Of a stretch of 64,000 nucleotides of DNA, positions 1-9,695 are shown piece by piece. The position numbers were made by a program, and so were the translations under genes. The stretch is from Stereocaulon alpinum (lineage: Eukaryota > Ascomycota > Lecanoromycetes > Lecanorales > Stereocaulaceae), in NCBI GenBank assembly GCA_018257865.1, contig JAEUBA010000041.1:216067-280066 (forward strand), given 5' to 3'. The notes under the pieces are model-generated. The model worked only from the letters and a program-made list of their open reading frames with translations, ran no database searches and was not told the origin of the DNA. Position 1 is the stretch's first letter, and every line of letters starts with the position of its first letter.

Positions 1-735
1 CAAGGCAAGGCAATCTTGTTGGGTCCGAAGTACTTCGTAAATAGAACGCCGACTTGGCTTGGCGGTAACGTCCGTGCGCAGAAACCGTATGTACAGGAGT
101 ACCGACGTGGCCTTGCCTGAATTTGCCTGCCACTGTAGACATACGGCTGATGATGACTTCCTGGTATCCTAATAAGTCTCTAGGGCTCAGATAAGACCGC
201 TCGTGAGCACTCTAGATTGGTAAGAGCTGAACGGTAGTGCTGTAGGGATGGCATGACATTACGCTATAGTACGAGGCTCTCTACGTATCAGGCGCGAGGA
301 CGACTATGCGAACGTACTTTATAGGTAGGAGGAGTCTCGAATACTTACAAGTAGCCATAGCACACGACTTACATAGAGATATGGTATATCTCGACGTATG
401 CGCAGGATTGCAGTCGCTCGAGATCAAAGTACCTCTCATATTTCCCGGTACCGTGGGCTTTCCGCGACACAAGGACAGACCACACGTTCTCAGATGCGTG
501 CTTCTTCAGCAGAAATACGAACTAGGACACTTGTTCTATTCGAAAACCTTTAGCATATTGAGGGTAGCTTGTAGATTCTCCATAGGGGTTGCCTGCTACT
601 TATGGCTCTAGGTAGTGGCGCGCTAGCGGTTGACTAAGCAACAGGCAACGAAAACTCATATATTGTTCCATAAAACCGGTTGCTTCCCTTCTCTGTGCTC
701 TACCCTCTCTTCTTCGATCTTCACCAGCAAAACCT
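1..735. other. Stretch without a supported gene
   Basis: Only short overlapping frames on both strands. None has a recognisable motif or a convincing ATG context. I see no tRNA and no repeat here. Confidence 0.5.
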
Positions 736-978
736 TTACCTCCTCCCAGCCTTCGTCGCCTTTTTCCCGTCCTTCTTCTCGCACTTGCCACAAAGCTTGC
801 TGTACCCTTGGTCTTTCATACCTGCTATGCGTGTAGTTTCAAACCCACATCTGGGACAAGCTTCGAGTGTCCAGTGATGATCGGCTTGGACGCGGTTGCG
901 TTTCATCCATTTGCCGTATTCTTCGACTTGGGTCTTCCCTTCGTGTGCTTCGTGCATGACTGATAGGCAGCCTCCCAT
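736..978 (-). CDS. Small zinc-ribbon-like protein with possible myristoylation site (80 aa)
   Basis: No function is known to me. The frame is open further upstream, but only from a TTG. The first ATG is at 978, in a good context (A at -3, G at +4). The N-terminus reads MGGCLS: Gly2 and Ser6 fit the N-myristoylation pattern and Cys4 could be palmitoylated, so membrane attachment is possible. Residues about 41-68 hold CPRCG and, 21 residues on, CGKC, a zinc-ribbon-like pair of Cys-x2-Cys knuckles. The tail is very basic (KKDGKKATKAGRR). It belongs with two other small Cys-knuckle genes on the same strand at 1,787-2,173 and 3,053-3,319. The reading frame and motif are seen directly; zinc binding and lipidation are inferred. 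Confidence 0.55.
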   Translation of the reverse strand: MGGCLSVMHEAHEGKTQVEEYGKWMKRNRVQADHHWTLEACPRCGFETTRIAGMKDQGYSKLCGKCEKKDGKKATKAGRR

Positions 979-1786
979 AGTTGTGTCTGTTGAGGAGTTT
1001 GATGGTTCTTGTGGGCTTTCTGATTGATACTGTTGTGACTCAGGGGTGGACGTACTGTGTTTAAATGTAAGTTGCGGGTGAGGGCGAGCTTGTAATGTAA
1101 TTATTAGGTTCGAGATGGACAATTGAAAGGAGGAGTGATCTGGGCGTCAAAGGGATTACAATGGCCTTTGTGGCACAAGACTGTGACAAAGAAGCGTGGT
1201 CACATGCGGCGGCGGCATACGAAGACAAGAAAATTTTCAAGGCATGGTTGACATCCCTTGACGGGTTTGTGTCACGGTGCACATGACACAGCCAGCACGC
1301 CTCGGAGAAACCTCGTTCACGTTACCCAATCATGACCTCAGGATGAAGAGCAGTTGCGTTATTGATCTATATTCCTGCATCTCACCTACCATTTGCGGCT
1401 TCTTGTGGATGGGAGCCTCCTGTAGCTCTGGCTTCGGGTGGGTTGAAGGCCCACCACTTACAGATAAGAATGATCTCATTGTTTCAGCATCGTGCATTTA
1501 TGCCAACATCAAAAGGCACACGTTCGTGGGTATACCGTCTCTCTAATGACTGATATGGTCCAGATAACTAGAGGTCATGTGCTTGTTTAAAATCATCAGG
1601 AGCCTCACCGATCTTTCGCCAAGTCATATCTTCGCGTACACTCAGTAAAGGTTAAAAGGAATGTGTCCACCTCCCTCTCGAGTAATATAAACTCGCATGC
1701 AGAAGACCAGAAATCCCACCACCGCCACTCCACGGACTGTCCCAAGTACTCTCACTCCTACTTTCAAGTTAATTCATGGGGAGCAA
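979..1786. other. Intergenic stretch, nothing recognised
   Basis: About 800 bp between two small minus-strand genes. It should contain the promoter of the upstream gene and the 3' region of the next. No motif or repeat is seen. Confidence 0.45.
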
Positions 1787-2173
1787 CTATGAGCCGGTAT
1801 CACAACGGTTGCACACAACATGCCCGCACCTTGAGCAAGTGGGCGTCGGGCACCAAGGACCACATTTACAGCACTTGAAAATGCGTGATCCGTCCCTGAG
1901 GAAGAGGGCCTTGATGTTGCCTGAGAGGACACGGTGTTAGCAAAATAGCGCTTCATCGTAGGTATGGGTCACACGTCTGATGTCTGTTCTATGGGAGTAC
2001 TTACCGAGGGTGCCGGCGTTTCCGCCAGTGGAAGCGTTGGAGTTGTTGGAGATGGCCTCTTTACCATCGGTTGCAGCGTTAAGGTTGCTAGGGACAGTCT
2101 CGATGCCGTCGGCGGGAGCGTTATGGATGCTGTGGAAGGCCTCATGGTCGATAGGATGGTTATAGTCTGACAT
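1787..2173 (-). CDS. Small Cys-rich knuckle protein, two exons (100 aa)
   Basis: CDS is join(2005..2173, 1787..1920) on the minus strand. The intron 1,921-2,004 starts GTAAGT, has a GCTAAC branch site and ends CAG. Splicing turns two unremarkable frames into one coherent protein. Residues 1-57 are low-complexity, with three imperfect repeats of about 14 residues rich in Asn, Ala and Gly (NAPADG, NAATDG, NASTGG). Residues 70-96 are a dense Cys cluster beginning CCKCG and ending CNRC, with a Cys/His pair between, which fits two zinc sites. The third gene of the group (3,053-3,319) has the same CCKCG start, so these look like paralogues. I do not recognise a named family. The spliced model rests on phase and consensus signals only. 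Confidence 0.6.
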
Positions 2174-3052
2174 TGTGGGAGATGTTCTGAACACCTAGAT
2201 CAGTAAACATGTTGAAGAGCGTGGTTCTGGAGCAAACTAATAAACTTGCAGGTGGTAACCCGGTATGGAGTCGAGTGAGGGAGGGAGGGAGTATCGAGGT
2301 AGGGGTCTAAAGTCGAGTGATATTGATGGATCTTTCAAGTTTGGCTTGGTAGTTCTTGGTGGATGTGGTATGGAAGAGGTTAAGTTCACTGAGGACAGGA
2401 AATACCTTATAAAGGCCATGGAAGATGCTGTCGAGCTGATAGTTGCCGACATCACCTGACTCCCATTCCGATGCTCGCTGCGTACTTAATCATAGGATCA
2501 GTACCAACGGCGACATACCAGACCCGCAAAACGAACTCACCGACGCAATGGAGACTTTCATTGGACGTTTGAGGCCATCGTAAGTCATATGTGGCCGATT
2601 GTTTACTGCACCGTGCAATCTTGAGGCCGTAGATGATCATGAGATCAGTGGGAAAGATCATGAGGATATGTATATGTTTACCGGAAAACAGGAAATGTTC
2701 GGGAAGCCGTTGAGAGCCAGCAGAAAATGTTGCCGACTCGGTATTCTGTTGTCTGGCTATAGAACCGATCCTGACCCCGAAATGATTCTAGGGGCGAGGT
2801 AAAAGAGCCTTTGTGTGACGCTTCAAGGATGTCACGGAGGAGAAACCTCGAGCAAGCAAACGCTTTGATGATGGGAATCCTTAGTACTTGTAGTCGACGA
2901 CTTTGTTTGTGTGTTGATAACTCTGCATAGTAGGCAACGAAGAGCGCAAACAGTACGAAAATAAGAGCTGCATGAGCGGTCTAGGCATTTGCCTTCCATA
3001 GCCGATACAGTGGAAAATATGGACCTGCAGTCTACGGTTTTATGTCAAAGAG
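2174..3052. other. Intergenic stretch, nothing supported
   Basis: Short frames on both strands (for example about 2,265-2,459 plus) have no recognisable domain. I see no structure beyond this. Confidence 0.45.
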
Positions 3053-3319
3053 TCAAGTTTCCTCCGGACGCTTTCCCTTATCATCCTCTCCACTCACAGA
3101 TGGCCCTTTCACCCACTTCTGATCCCCATCCCAATGGCAGACTTTCGTGGCTAAAGATTGCGTATGGCTGGCACAAGAGGCACAACGCCTGTGCAGGCAA
3201 TTCGACACCCCGCACCACTGCCTATCTCCTGACCACCATACTCCGCATTTGCAGCAATGCCATTGTTCTGCATCTGAAGGAGCAGGAGATGTGAGGACGG
3301 TATTCTCGTGACTCGCCAT
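3053..3319 (-). CDS. Small Cys-rich knuckle protein (88 aa)
   Basis: A single exon with an ATG at 3,319. Residues about 20-50 hold CCKCG followed by a CxxxxxC spacing, then CLHRRCASC; a further Cys and a Trp-rich part follow. The N-terminus is short and Ser/Thr-rich, and the C-terminus is charged and probably disordered. The CCKCG start and the Cys/His order resemble the spliced gene at 1,787-2,173, so I treat them as paralogues. A zinc-binding role in protein or nucleic-acid contact is likely from the pattern; nothing more specific is supportable. No signal peptide is seen. Confidence 0.55.
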   Translation of the reverse strand: MASHENTVLTSPAPSDAEQWHCCKCGVWWSGDRQWCGVSNCLHRRCASCASHTQSLATKVCHWDGDQKWVKGPSVSGEDDKGKRPEET

Positions 3320-3889
3320 AGATGAAGTTTGACGTTGATAACTGACTAGTTTGGGAAATGAGTAATGCTGTAGTCGAGTCCTGACGATCCTCCAGATTCT
3401 AGTGTGTAGTCGACTATTGCTGATCCGACACCATTTATACCTGGATCTAGCTAGGCAAACTTGGACTGTTTGCTAACTTCGCCGATGCAACAACCTGAAG
3501 ATCAACATAAATCTTGCGCACCCAACCGTAGTTGCGTGTTGCTGCAGTTTGGTGATGAGCTTGCGGTACATCGTTCAATCCACGAAAAAGACGTCTCATT
3601 TCCTGTCTGCTCAATAAGACCTAATTGGCGCATCGTATGCCGTGAGCATGCTCGGATCGTATAACGAAGACACTAGACAAACGCCAAAAGCCTCAGCGAA
3701 TGACGGATCAGATATAGGTTACGGAACGTAGCTACAGCAGCAAACAGCGGGATCCAACCTGGTTCATGCCTTGTAAATGAGGCTCTCGGGACTGTGAGTG
3801 GCCTGGGGAGCCTGCTGATTGATAGCGCTAAGACAGCGTATATTGCGCAGCCCCATCATATAGAGGTCGAAGTCCGGCGAATCAAAGCT
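3320..3889. other. Intergenic stretch, nothing recognised
   Basis: About 570 bp downstream of a minus-strand hydrolase gene. A short plus-strand frame (3,461-3,664) has no recognisable feature. Confidence 0.4.
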
Positions 3890-5884
3890 TCATGATGTCT
3901 GATTTACAAGACCCGATCCACCGAGATACTCCACATCGCGCATTATGGCAAATATATCAACGGCGAGCCCAGGCAATCCATTCTTCACCAATCTATCAGA
4001 GTCTTCCGACTTGTTCGATGGCAGTCTCCATTCTATAGACTTTCCATCGCCAGGCATTCCAAAACCGCTTGTTCTGAATCCCGCGGGAAGTTTCAGTACA
4101 AGAGGACCCACGACTTCTTCGTGAGATGGATTGACGATACTTAGAAGCATCCAGTCGCCAGCTAGCCATGCACTGGCGTCGGCTGTTGGTGCACCATCGA
4201 TAGTCAGACCTGACAACAATTCGCCTTGCAGCATAAAGTTGGACCATGGAAGGATGAGCATTCGAGCTAACATACTGGTCGCATTGGTTAGCTCTGGCGT
4301 TGTGGGAAAAGTCCACATGATGATGCCCATGGCGCCGTGGTTGATGCTTAGGAAATTCATCACGATTAGCTCTTGCTCTGTGGGAGTCTGCTTCCAGAAT
4401 TCGCTGTTACCAAATGCTTGTGGCGTTCCCCAAAGAGGCTTGTATGGGAGACCAAGCTGGTTTTGGTAGGCACGAAAGGTGTCAAGGCGTGCAGGAACGT
4501 TGGACAGGTTGTTGTTACCAACGCAGTTATCGCATCCACAGCAGCCGTAGGTGGCATTACAGACGGTCTCGTATCTTGTGGACCAGGATGTGTTGGTGCC
4601 GACTGGATATACATCAGAGAGAACGATATCCGCGCCGGCTGCATATTCTTCAAAGTGATAGTTCTCGCAGTTCAGACAAAGCGAGACAGGGTGGTAAGGA
4701 TCCAGAGATTTGATCAGATCGTAGGCTTCTTTGGGAGCATTCAGAGGATCAACTTGTCCATCTGCAAAACGAATGTCAATGGCTCAACAAGGACATGCGT
4801 GTTCGTTATTCATACCTGGCTCATCTGCCGTATACCACAGCAATAGCTTTTGCCTCGTTTTCAGGCGATTGACTTGCCATTCAACCAAGGACGAGTTCTG
4901 ATAAGTCCAGCGCATGTCATACATGATCCACAATCCGACTCTCTCGGCTTCGTCAAGCCACTCATCAAGCTGTGTAAAGTTGTAGCCCAGCCCGCCCGCA
5001 GGTACGATGTGAAGGACATTATACCCATATCGTCTAAAAGCTGCCATGTTTCCCGGATCTTCAACAAGCCAGTTCCCATTCAAGTAGAAGGAATAGGGAA
5101 ATAGAGGCCTGAAGATACTGTTCTTCCAGGAAGACTCAGTCGAAGAGTTCACAAGCAGCGCTCCGCGAAGGTTATCAATCTTCGTAATACTGCCACCGTC
5201 GGTACGAGATGGCAATCGCAGGAATTGCGTAGATGCAGTATACTTTGTATTATCTGAGCACACTATCGAAATGTTGTAAGGCGAAAAGCTAGGTGTAAAG
5301 GGAATCAGAGAAAAGCCAGCAAGGGTGCCAGTCGAGTTTATCTTAACTTTGATATCTGATGCGAGGAGTCTTCCGGTATCTGATCTATACGCATTAAAAG
5401 TGAGTGAGGATACATCCGAGATGCTGGAGAATGAGTCAAGACGCGCATCAATTGCTTGATCCACCAGGATGTTGTTGTAAGGCATTCCACGGGAATACGT
5501 AAGCTGTGATGGGCGCGTGTTAGCTTGCTCCCGCTTCATGACATGCTGATCTGGACTGTACCATTGCATCGATAATGAGAGCTCCGGTCCCATCCTCATC
5601 AAGGTAAGGTTGTACATGAGGACGGACCTGCAAGTACAACAGCGGAACGGGCGACAGGCTTGGCGGGTCGAGTCGTCCACCAGGGTCAACTGCAGGGTCA
5701 CTATAAGACAAATTGATGCTCAGTGATTGATTCTCCATATGAATGCAGACATCCAGAGGGTTCTGAAAGATTACGGTACTGGCGTCACTGACGTAGGTCG
5801 ATAAGCTTTCCCACACCACCTATCTACTGAAGCCGCCGTACGACACAGGAGCAATAATAGACCGCAGCTCCACAAAGAAGGCAT
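3890..5884 (-). CDS. Secreted glycoside-hydrolase-like protein, four exons (602 aa)
   Basis: CDS is join(5775..5884, 5562..5700, 4816..5503, 3890..4761) on the minus strand. Introns are 5,701-5,774, 5,504-5,561 and 4,762-4,815; phases close exactly. The ATG at 5,884 opens a leucine-rich signal peptide (about residues 1-19), followed by RWCGKAYRPT, the usual start of a fungal secreted family with a predicted TIM-barrel. Residues 309-314 read ADEPDG, an acidic motif typical of glycoside-hydrolase active sites; it only appears once the third intron is removed. A small Cys cluster (CCGCDNC) lies about 70 residues further on. Several NxS/T sites suggest glycosylation. Likely role: extracellular or wall polysaccharide hydrolysis; the substrate is unknown. 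The first intron donor (GTAATC) is weak, so the residues around position 36 are the least certain part. Confidence 0.72.
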
Positions 5885-7109
5885 GCCCAACTTAGAGTGA
5901 GAATAGTCTTGCAGCGTCAATAGCTAGCACGAGTTTTAGGCTTGTTGACGTGCTGTCTCTGGAGGCAGTCTAACATGCAGTGTTTAGCTGGGGCCACTTT
6001 TGTGGAAACTGAGTTGGGGTTCGAAGAATATAACAGCTGCATGCTAATGGAATAGTTTGGCGGGCATGCTCTGCATTGAGAGATGATGGAGGCATGCTGT
6101 TGCTGTTGCTGTTGCCTGAATGTTGGGACGCCGCAGAATCCTAGAAGGATCCATCTTCTGTGTGTAGTACTCCGTAGTCGCATCCTTTGAGTTGTCTTAG
6201 GGTCTTAGGGCTACATTAGAACTATTATTTGGCCCTAAAGCAGCTCCTCTGGGGGGCGGTCGGGACCTCGGCTCCTCGGGACGCTCAGGGATCTAACCTG
6301 GCTCCTGGTTAGCCTTTTAGCCGAGGTTTCGCCAACAAGTTTAGCTGATAACTAGCGCAAGACTTTCTTTTTCCGGTCTCTGTGATGATAATGTTCTTTA
6401 GCTTGCTAACTCCATCGACGACAGATTGTGACTTTGCCCAACGTAAGATATATCATCATTGTGTTATTCATGGTTGATAACTATCGGGCTTATAGTAGAC
6501 ATGATAATCCCGCTACATTACTCCCTGAAGCGGCAATGCGGCCTTTCCATCGCACTTGTGTATCAGGACCACTCTTTACGCGTGCGTAGAGGCGATATTG
6601 CACGGACGAATAATCATGATTCACTACTATTCCTCCTCATCTCACAATCATTAACGATTTCAGGGGTGTGTCTGGCACTTTCTGTTCTGGGAAATATAAC
6701 AGTCCCGGTCGGTGTAGAAAAAGAGCGGATAAGCAACGACGCCAAGGTCTCCTTGCAGGAAGGTTCTCAAGGCTGCAATGCTGCTCATGATCAAATGCTC
6801 CTTACGTGAGATGCAGCCGCTACCCGGTTATCTCATACGTAGTGGCGCGGCGATACAAACGCCGTTGGAAGTCTGCCACTGACATTCATGCGCTTGAGAG
6901 TGCCAATCTGGCCGTTCCGCCAAACATTCCATGAGCTTGGGAGCCTGAATTGGACCTGTTTAAGAACTTGGTCCTCTGATATCGCAGATCAGCATCAAGT
7001 CCTATTCTTGGTTCCTTTGGAGTATCCCTGTCAACGAATCGAGCACTGCCCAAGCCTGCCTCCGCATCGAACATTTACCGGATCTTTACTGCATCAAGTC
7101 ACACTGACT
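5885..7109. other. Divergent intergenic region
   Basis: It separates two genes transcribed away from each other, so both promoters should lie here. A CTG/TTG-type trinucleotide run (about 6,098-6,118) and a GC-rich patch (6,240-6,300) are visible. A plus-strand frame with an ATG at 6,888 runs into the next gene, but its first 74 codons look like leader sequence rather than protein. Confidence 0.45.
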
Positions 7110-8304
7110 ATGCTTGGTCCTACATTATCAACGACTCTTTTTGCCCTTGCGCTCTTATTCGTGTCCAGCTTAGCACTACTTCTTCCCTCCATTCCAGCAC
7201 TATTAGATACATCTACATCGCCATCCTCTCTGAGCGCTCCCCTTTCAATCCTCCATTTGAATGCCTCAGGCCTCAACACCGCATACAATAGTACCAACAC
7301 AAAGGCTGTAGGTATCCACGGCGATCCCACGTGTAGTGCCGTAGAGTACGGCGACAACCTGAACGTCCAAGGCTGCCGCGAAGCTGTCCGGAAAATGAAG
7401 CACTACAGGAACCAAATCCAATTCGGCAATAGGGGCAGTGGATCCATCGTGCAGACACCACGTCGATTTGCCAGTCGTAAGTAAGAGTACCGCCGTCAAC
7501 TCGCAAGACATTGATCATCGAGCTCTGATATAGCACTTCTGACCCCGTCCTCAGCGGACGGCATTTGCGCCATCACCATCTTCCCCAAGTCCGGAGAGGA
7601 AAGCGATACATCTTCATGGTTTGATATCAAGGAAGCAGCAGGTCTGACTGTTAACTATTGCCTACCTAACTCGGGTGGATTCGCGTATGTAGGTATGTAT
7701 CCATTCATTTTGCCCGCTAAGCGATCGCCCGTTCCATTGCACACGCGAATCTCTAGCTAGTCTTGTCACAGCTTACCATCATTGATAGGAGAACATGGGA
7801 TGCTGGCCGTAACGATCGAAAAATATATCCCGCATGTAGGATGTGGCGGGCTCAGGCGAGATTTCACCAGCATCAGCCAAGCTTTGATAAACAGTATACC
7901 CACAGACATGGAGTACATGAAATTCGGCGAAGAAGGATCCGAAGCTCAAATCCAGGTCCGACTTCCCCAGACATTCCACCCTACCCCACGGGTCTCAGGT
8001 AAGATTTCTAGCATGGCCTGTGCAAAGAACATTTCCTGGCTGGCTGGCCGTTGGCTGAATCACTGCAGATGTATGGGATTATACTGCGATAGTCGAGCTC
8101 GAAGACCATGGCGAGCCGCTGTTTGCGCGGTGGTATGATGTTTGGGCTGGTCTTGTGGCGCTGGAATCGATCTGTGTTGCTAATGGATTTGTTGGCAGCT
8201 CCATCTCTCAGGGGAGGGTGAAGGTAACGCTTGAAGTCAAGAGTACAAGAACTCGTATGGCGAACTTGACGGCGGCTCCACAAGCAGGTATCGAAAGTTC
8301 GTAG
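7110..8304 (+). CDS. Secreted protein with two similar domains, four exons (316 aa)
   Basis: CDS is join(7110..7476, 7555..7692, 7789..7998, 8069..8304); all junctions are in phase. The ATG at 7,110 gives a strong signal peptide (hydrophobic to about residue 32). I prefer it to the in-frame ATG at 6,888, which would bury the signal. No named family is recognised. Two segments look like copies of each other. The first, after the first intron, runs from CAITIF through WFDIK to MLAVTIE. The second, in exon 4, runs from TAIVEL through WYDVW to VKVTLE. Each has an aromatic-Asp pair, one Cys, a Gly-rich turn and a final beta-strand ending in Glu, so an internal duplication is likely. Low Cys content argues against a classic knottin effector. 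Probably a secreted or wall protein of unknown role. Confidence 0.65.
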
Positions 8305-8382
8305 CAAATGTTTCCCCCTAGAGAAAGTACAGCATGCGATATCGAGGATCGTTTTACGTACTAGTTACAAAGTATATACAAC

Positions 8383-9378
8383 TTAAAACCCATTCAACAT
8401 ATCCTGAGCCCTGATCCCCTCCCCCTGATCAACATAATCAACCAGCAACCCCACCGGCGCCCTCCCATGCACCTCCCCACACAACTTCGCTTGTGCACCC
8501 AAACTCCCTACCCCACTAGCAGCATTCGTTTTCCGCGCATCCCTCCGATCCGGTAAGTCCATCCCCAGCACCTCCGTATCAAGGAAATGATTCATAATAA
8601 TCATCCTCTCAGCCGCAACATCTGGATACGCGTGCAGCTTTCCCGGCCGACTGATGGTGCATTGGGGGAAAGTGGGGTCTGTGGTGTCGAAGGGCGTTTC
8701 CCAGAAATAATCGAATTCGTTGAGTAGGTAGGGGACTGAGGGGGAGGCGCCGGAGTCTAGGAATGCGACTAGGCGCTTTTCGCTCGTGATTAGCTGGCCG
8801 AGGGTGGGCCAGGAGGAGAGGATGGAGGCGTTGTGGGTTGGGAGGGGGATGTAGGCGTGCTCGGAGGCGCGGCTTGCGGTGAAGGCTTCGGAGAAGTGGG
8901 TGAGGTTGGTGTAGTCGCCGTTTGTGAGGAGTAAGGTTATTACTTCTTGTGGGTGCTTGTCTAGCCAGTTGGTGATTGTGACGAGGAAGTCTTGGACGGT
9001 GCCGGAATCTTTCATGCCGCAGTCTGTGTGGCAGAGGCTTAAGTGGCCGAGTCCGTCGAGATGAGTCTGTGCTTGGAGGAAGCGAACGCCGGAGTCGAGC
9101 TGGTGTGTGATTTCTAGGTTCTGATTGTCCATTGGTAGGATGCCGACAAAGGCAGAGTCGTGAGAGGCTACTTGTGTGATGTTAGAGAAGCTGCGGTTGC
9201 AGAGCTCGATGTGGCCGTTGCAGCCTAGCTCTGGCTGCGTGTGGAAATGCTGTAGTCGGGGTGCGAGTTGTTCGATTATGTTTATCAATGTGATAGTTAT
9301 TTCTGTGATGCAAAGAATCAAGACAATGCTATAATTGAGCACAACTTGTAGTCGTACTTCTGTGCGCCAGAAGTGCAT
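8383..9378 (-). CDS. PLC-like phosphodiesterase, secreted or membrane-anchored (331 aa)
   Basis: A single exon with an ATG at 9,378. It matches the fungal PLC-like phosphodiesterase family (PI-PLC X / GDPD-type TIM barrel). Family landmarks are the N-terminal CNGH..LC segment (53-60), SHDSAF (72-77) with the presumed catalytic His73, QLDSGVRFLQAQTH (93-106), CHTDC (116-120) with a second His, LLLTNGD, and KRLVAFLDSG. Residues 11-35 are hydrophobic and probably act as a signal anchor. NxS/T sites fit export. The family cleaves phosphodiester bonds of phosphoinositide-like or glycerophospho substrates; the exact substrate is not known. It is convergent with the secreted duplicated-domain gene upstream; the two 3' ends are 78 bp apart. 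The length is about normal for the family. Confidence 0.85.
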   Translation of the reverse strand: MHFWRTEVRLQVVLNYSIVLILCITEITITLINIIEQLAPRLQHFHTQPELGCNGHIELCNRSFSNITQVASHDSAFVGILPMDNQNLEITHQLDSGVRFLQAQTHLDGLGHLSLCHTDCGMKDSGTVQDFLVTITNWLDKHPQEVITLLLTNGDYTNLTHFSEAFTASRASEHAYIPLPTHNASILSSWPTLGQLITSEKRLVAFLDSGASPSVPYLLNEFDYFWETPFDTTDPTFPQCTISRPGKLHAYPDVAAERMIIMNHFLDTEVLGMDLPDRRDARKTNAASGVGSLGAQAKLCGEVHGRAPVGLLVDYVDQGEGIRAQDMLNGF

Positions 9379-9695
9379 GGCTGTTGTAGGGTGGTGTTCT
9401 AGTGTGAAGCATCGAGTATGGTATGCTGAAACGTTCGGAGGAATCGTACAATGGTCTTATGGAGTGTTTGCTCGACGTGAAAGGAGCATGAATAGCTTTG
9501 TAATGACAACGACTAAAAGAAGGTGCATTAAAGTATTAGGTTGTCATGTAGAACAAAGAACACGAACAACAAAGAATACAATGGCCTTGTAAAGTCGACA
9601 CGTATATGCTCCAGTCCGATGCTTTAGGCTCAATTGCATACACAGCACAGTCTTCAATCCGCTGTAAGGGAAGGATTTGCAATATTCTCTCCAGG
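9379..9695. other. Intergenic, nothing recognised
   Basis: 317 bp containing the presumed promoter of the phosphodiesterase and the 3' region of the ligase gene. No motif was identified. Confidence 0.4.

Noticed and set aside
6197..6210. Two TTAGGG hexamers separated by TC
   Set aside because: Only two copies, not in phase, far from the end; chance or a trivial interstitial motif.
6888..7109. Upstream extension of the secreted duplicated-domain protein
   Set aside because: Would place the signal peptide in the middle of the protein; the ATG at 7,110 is the better start.
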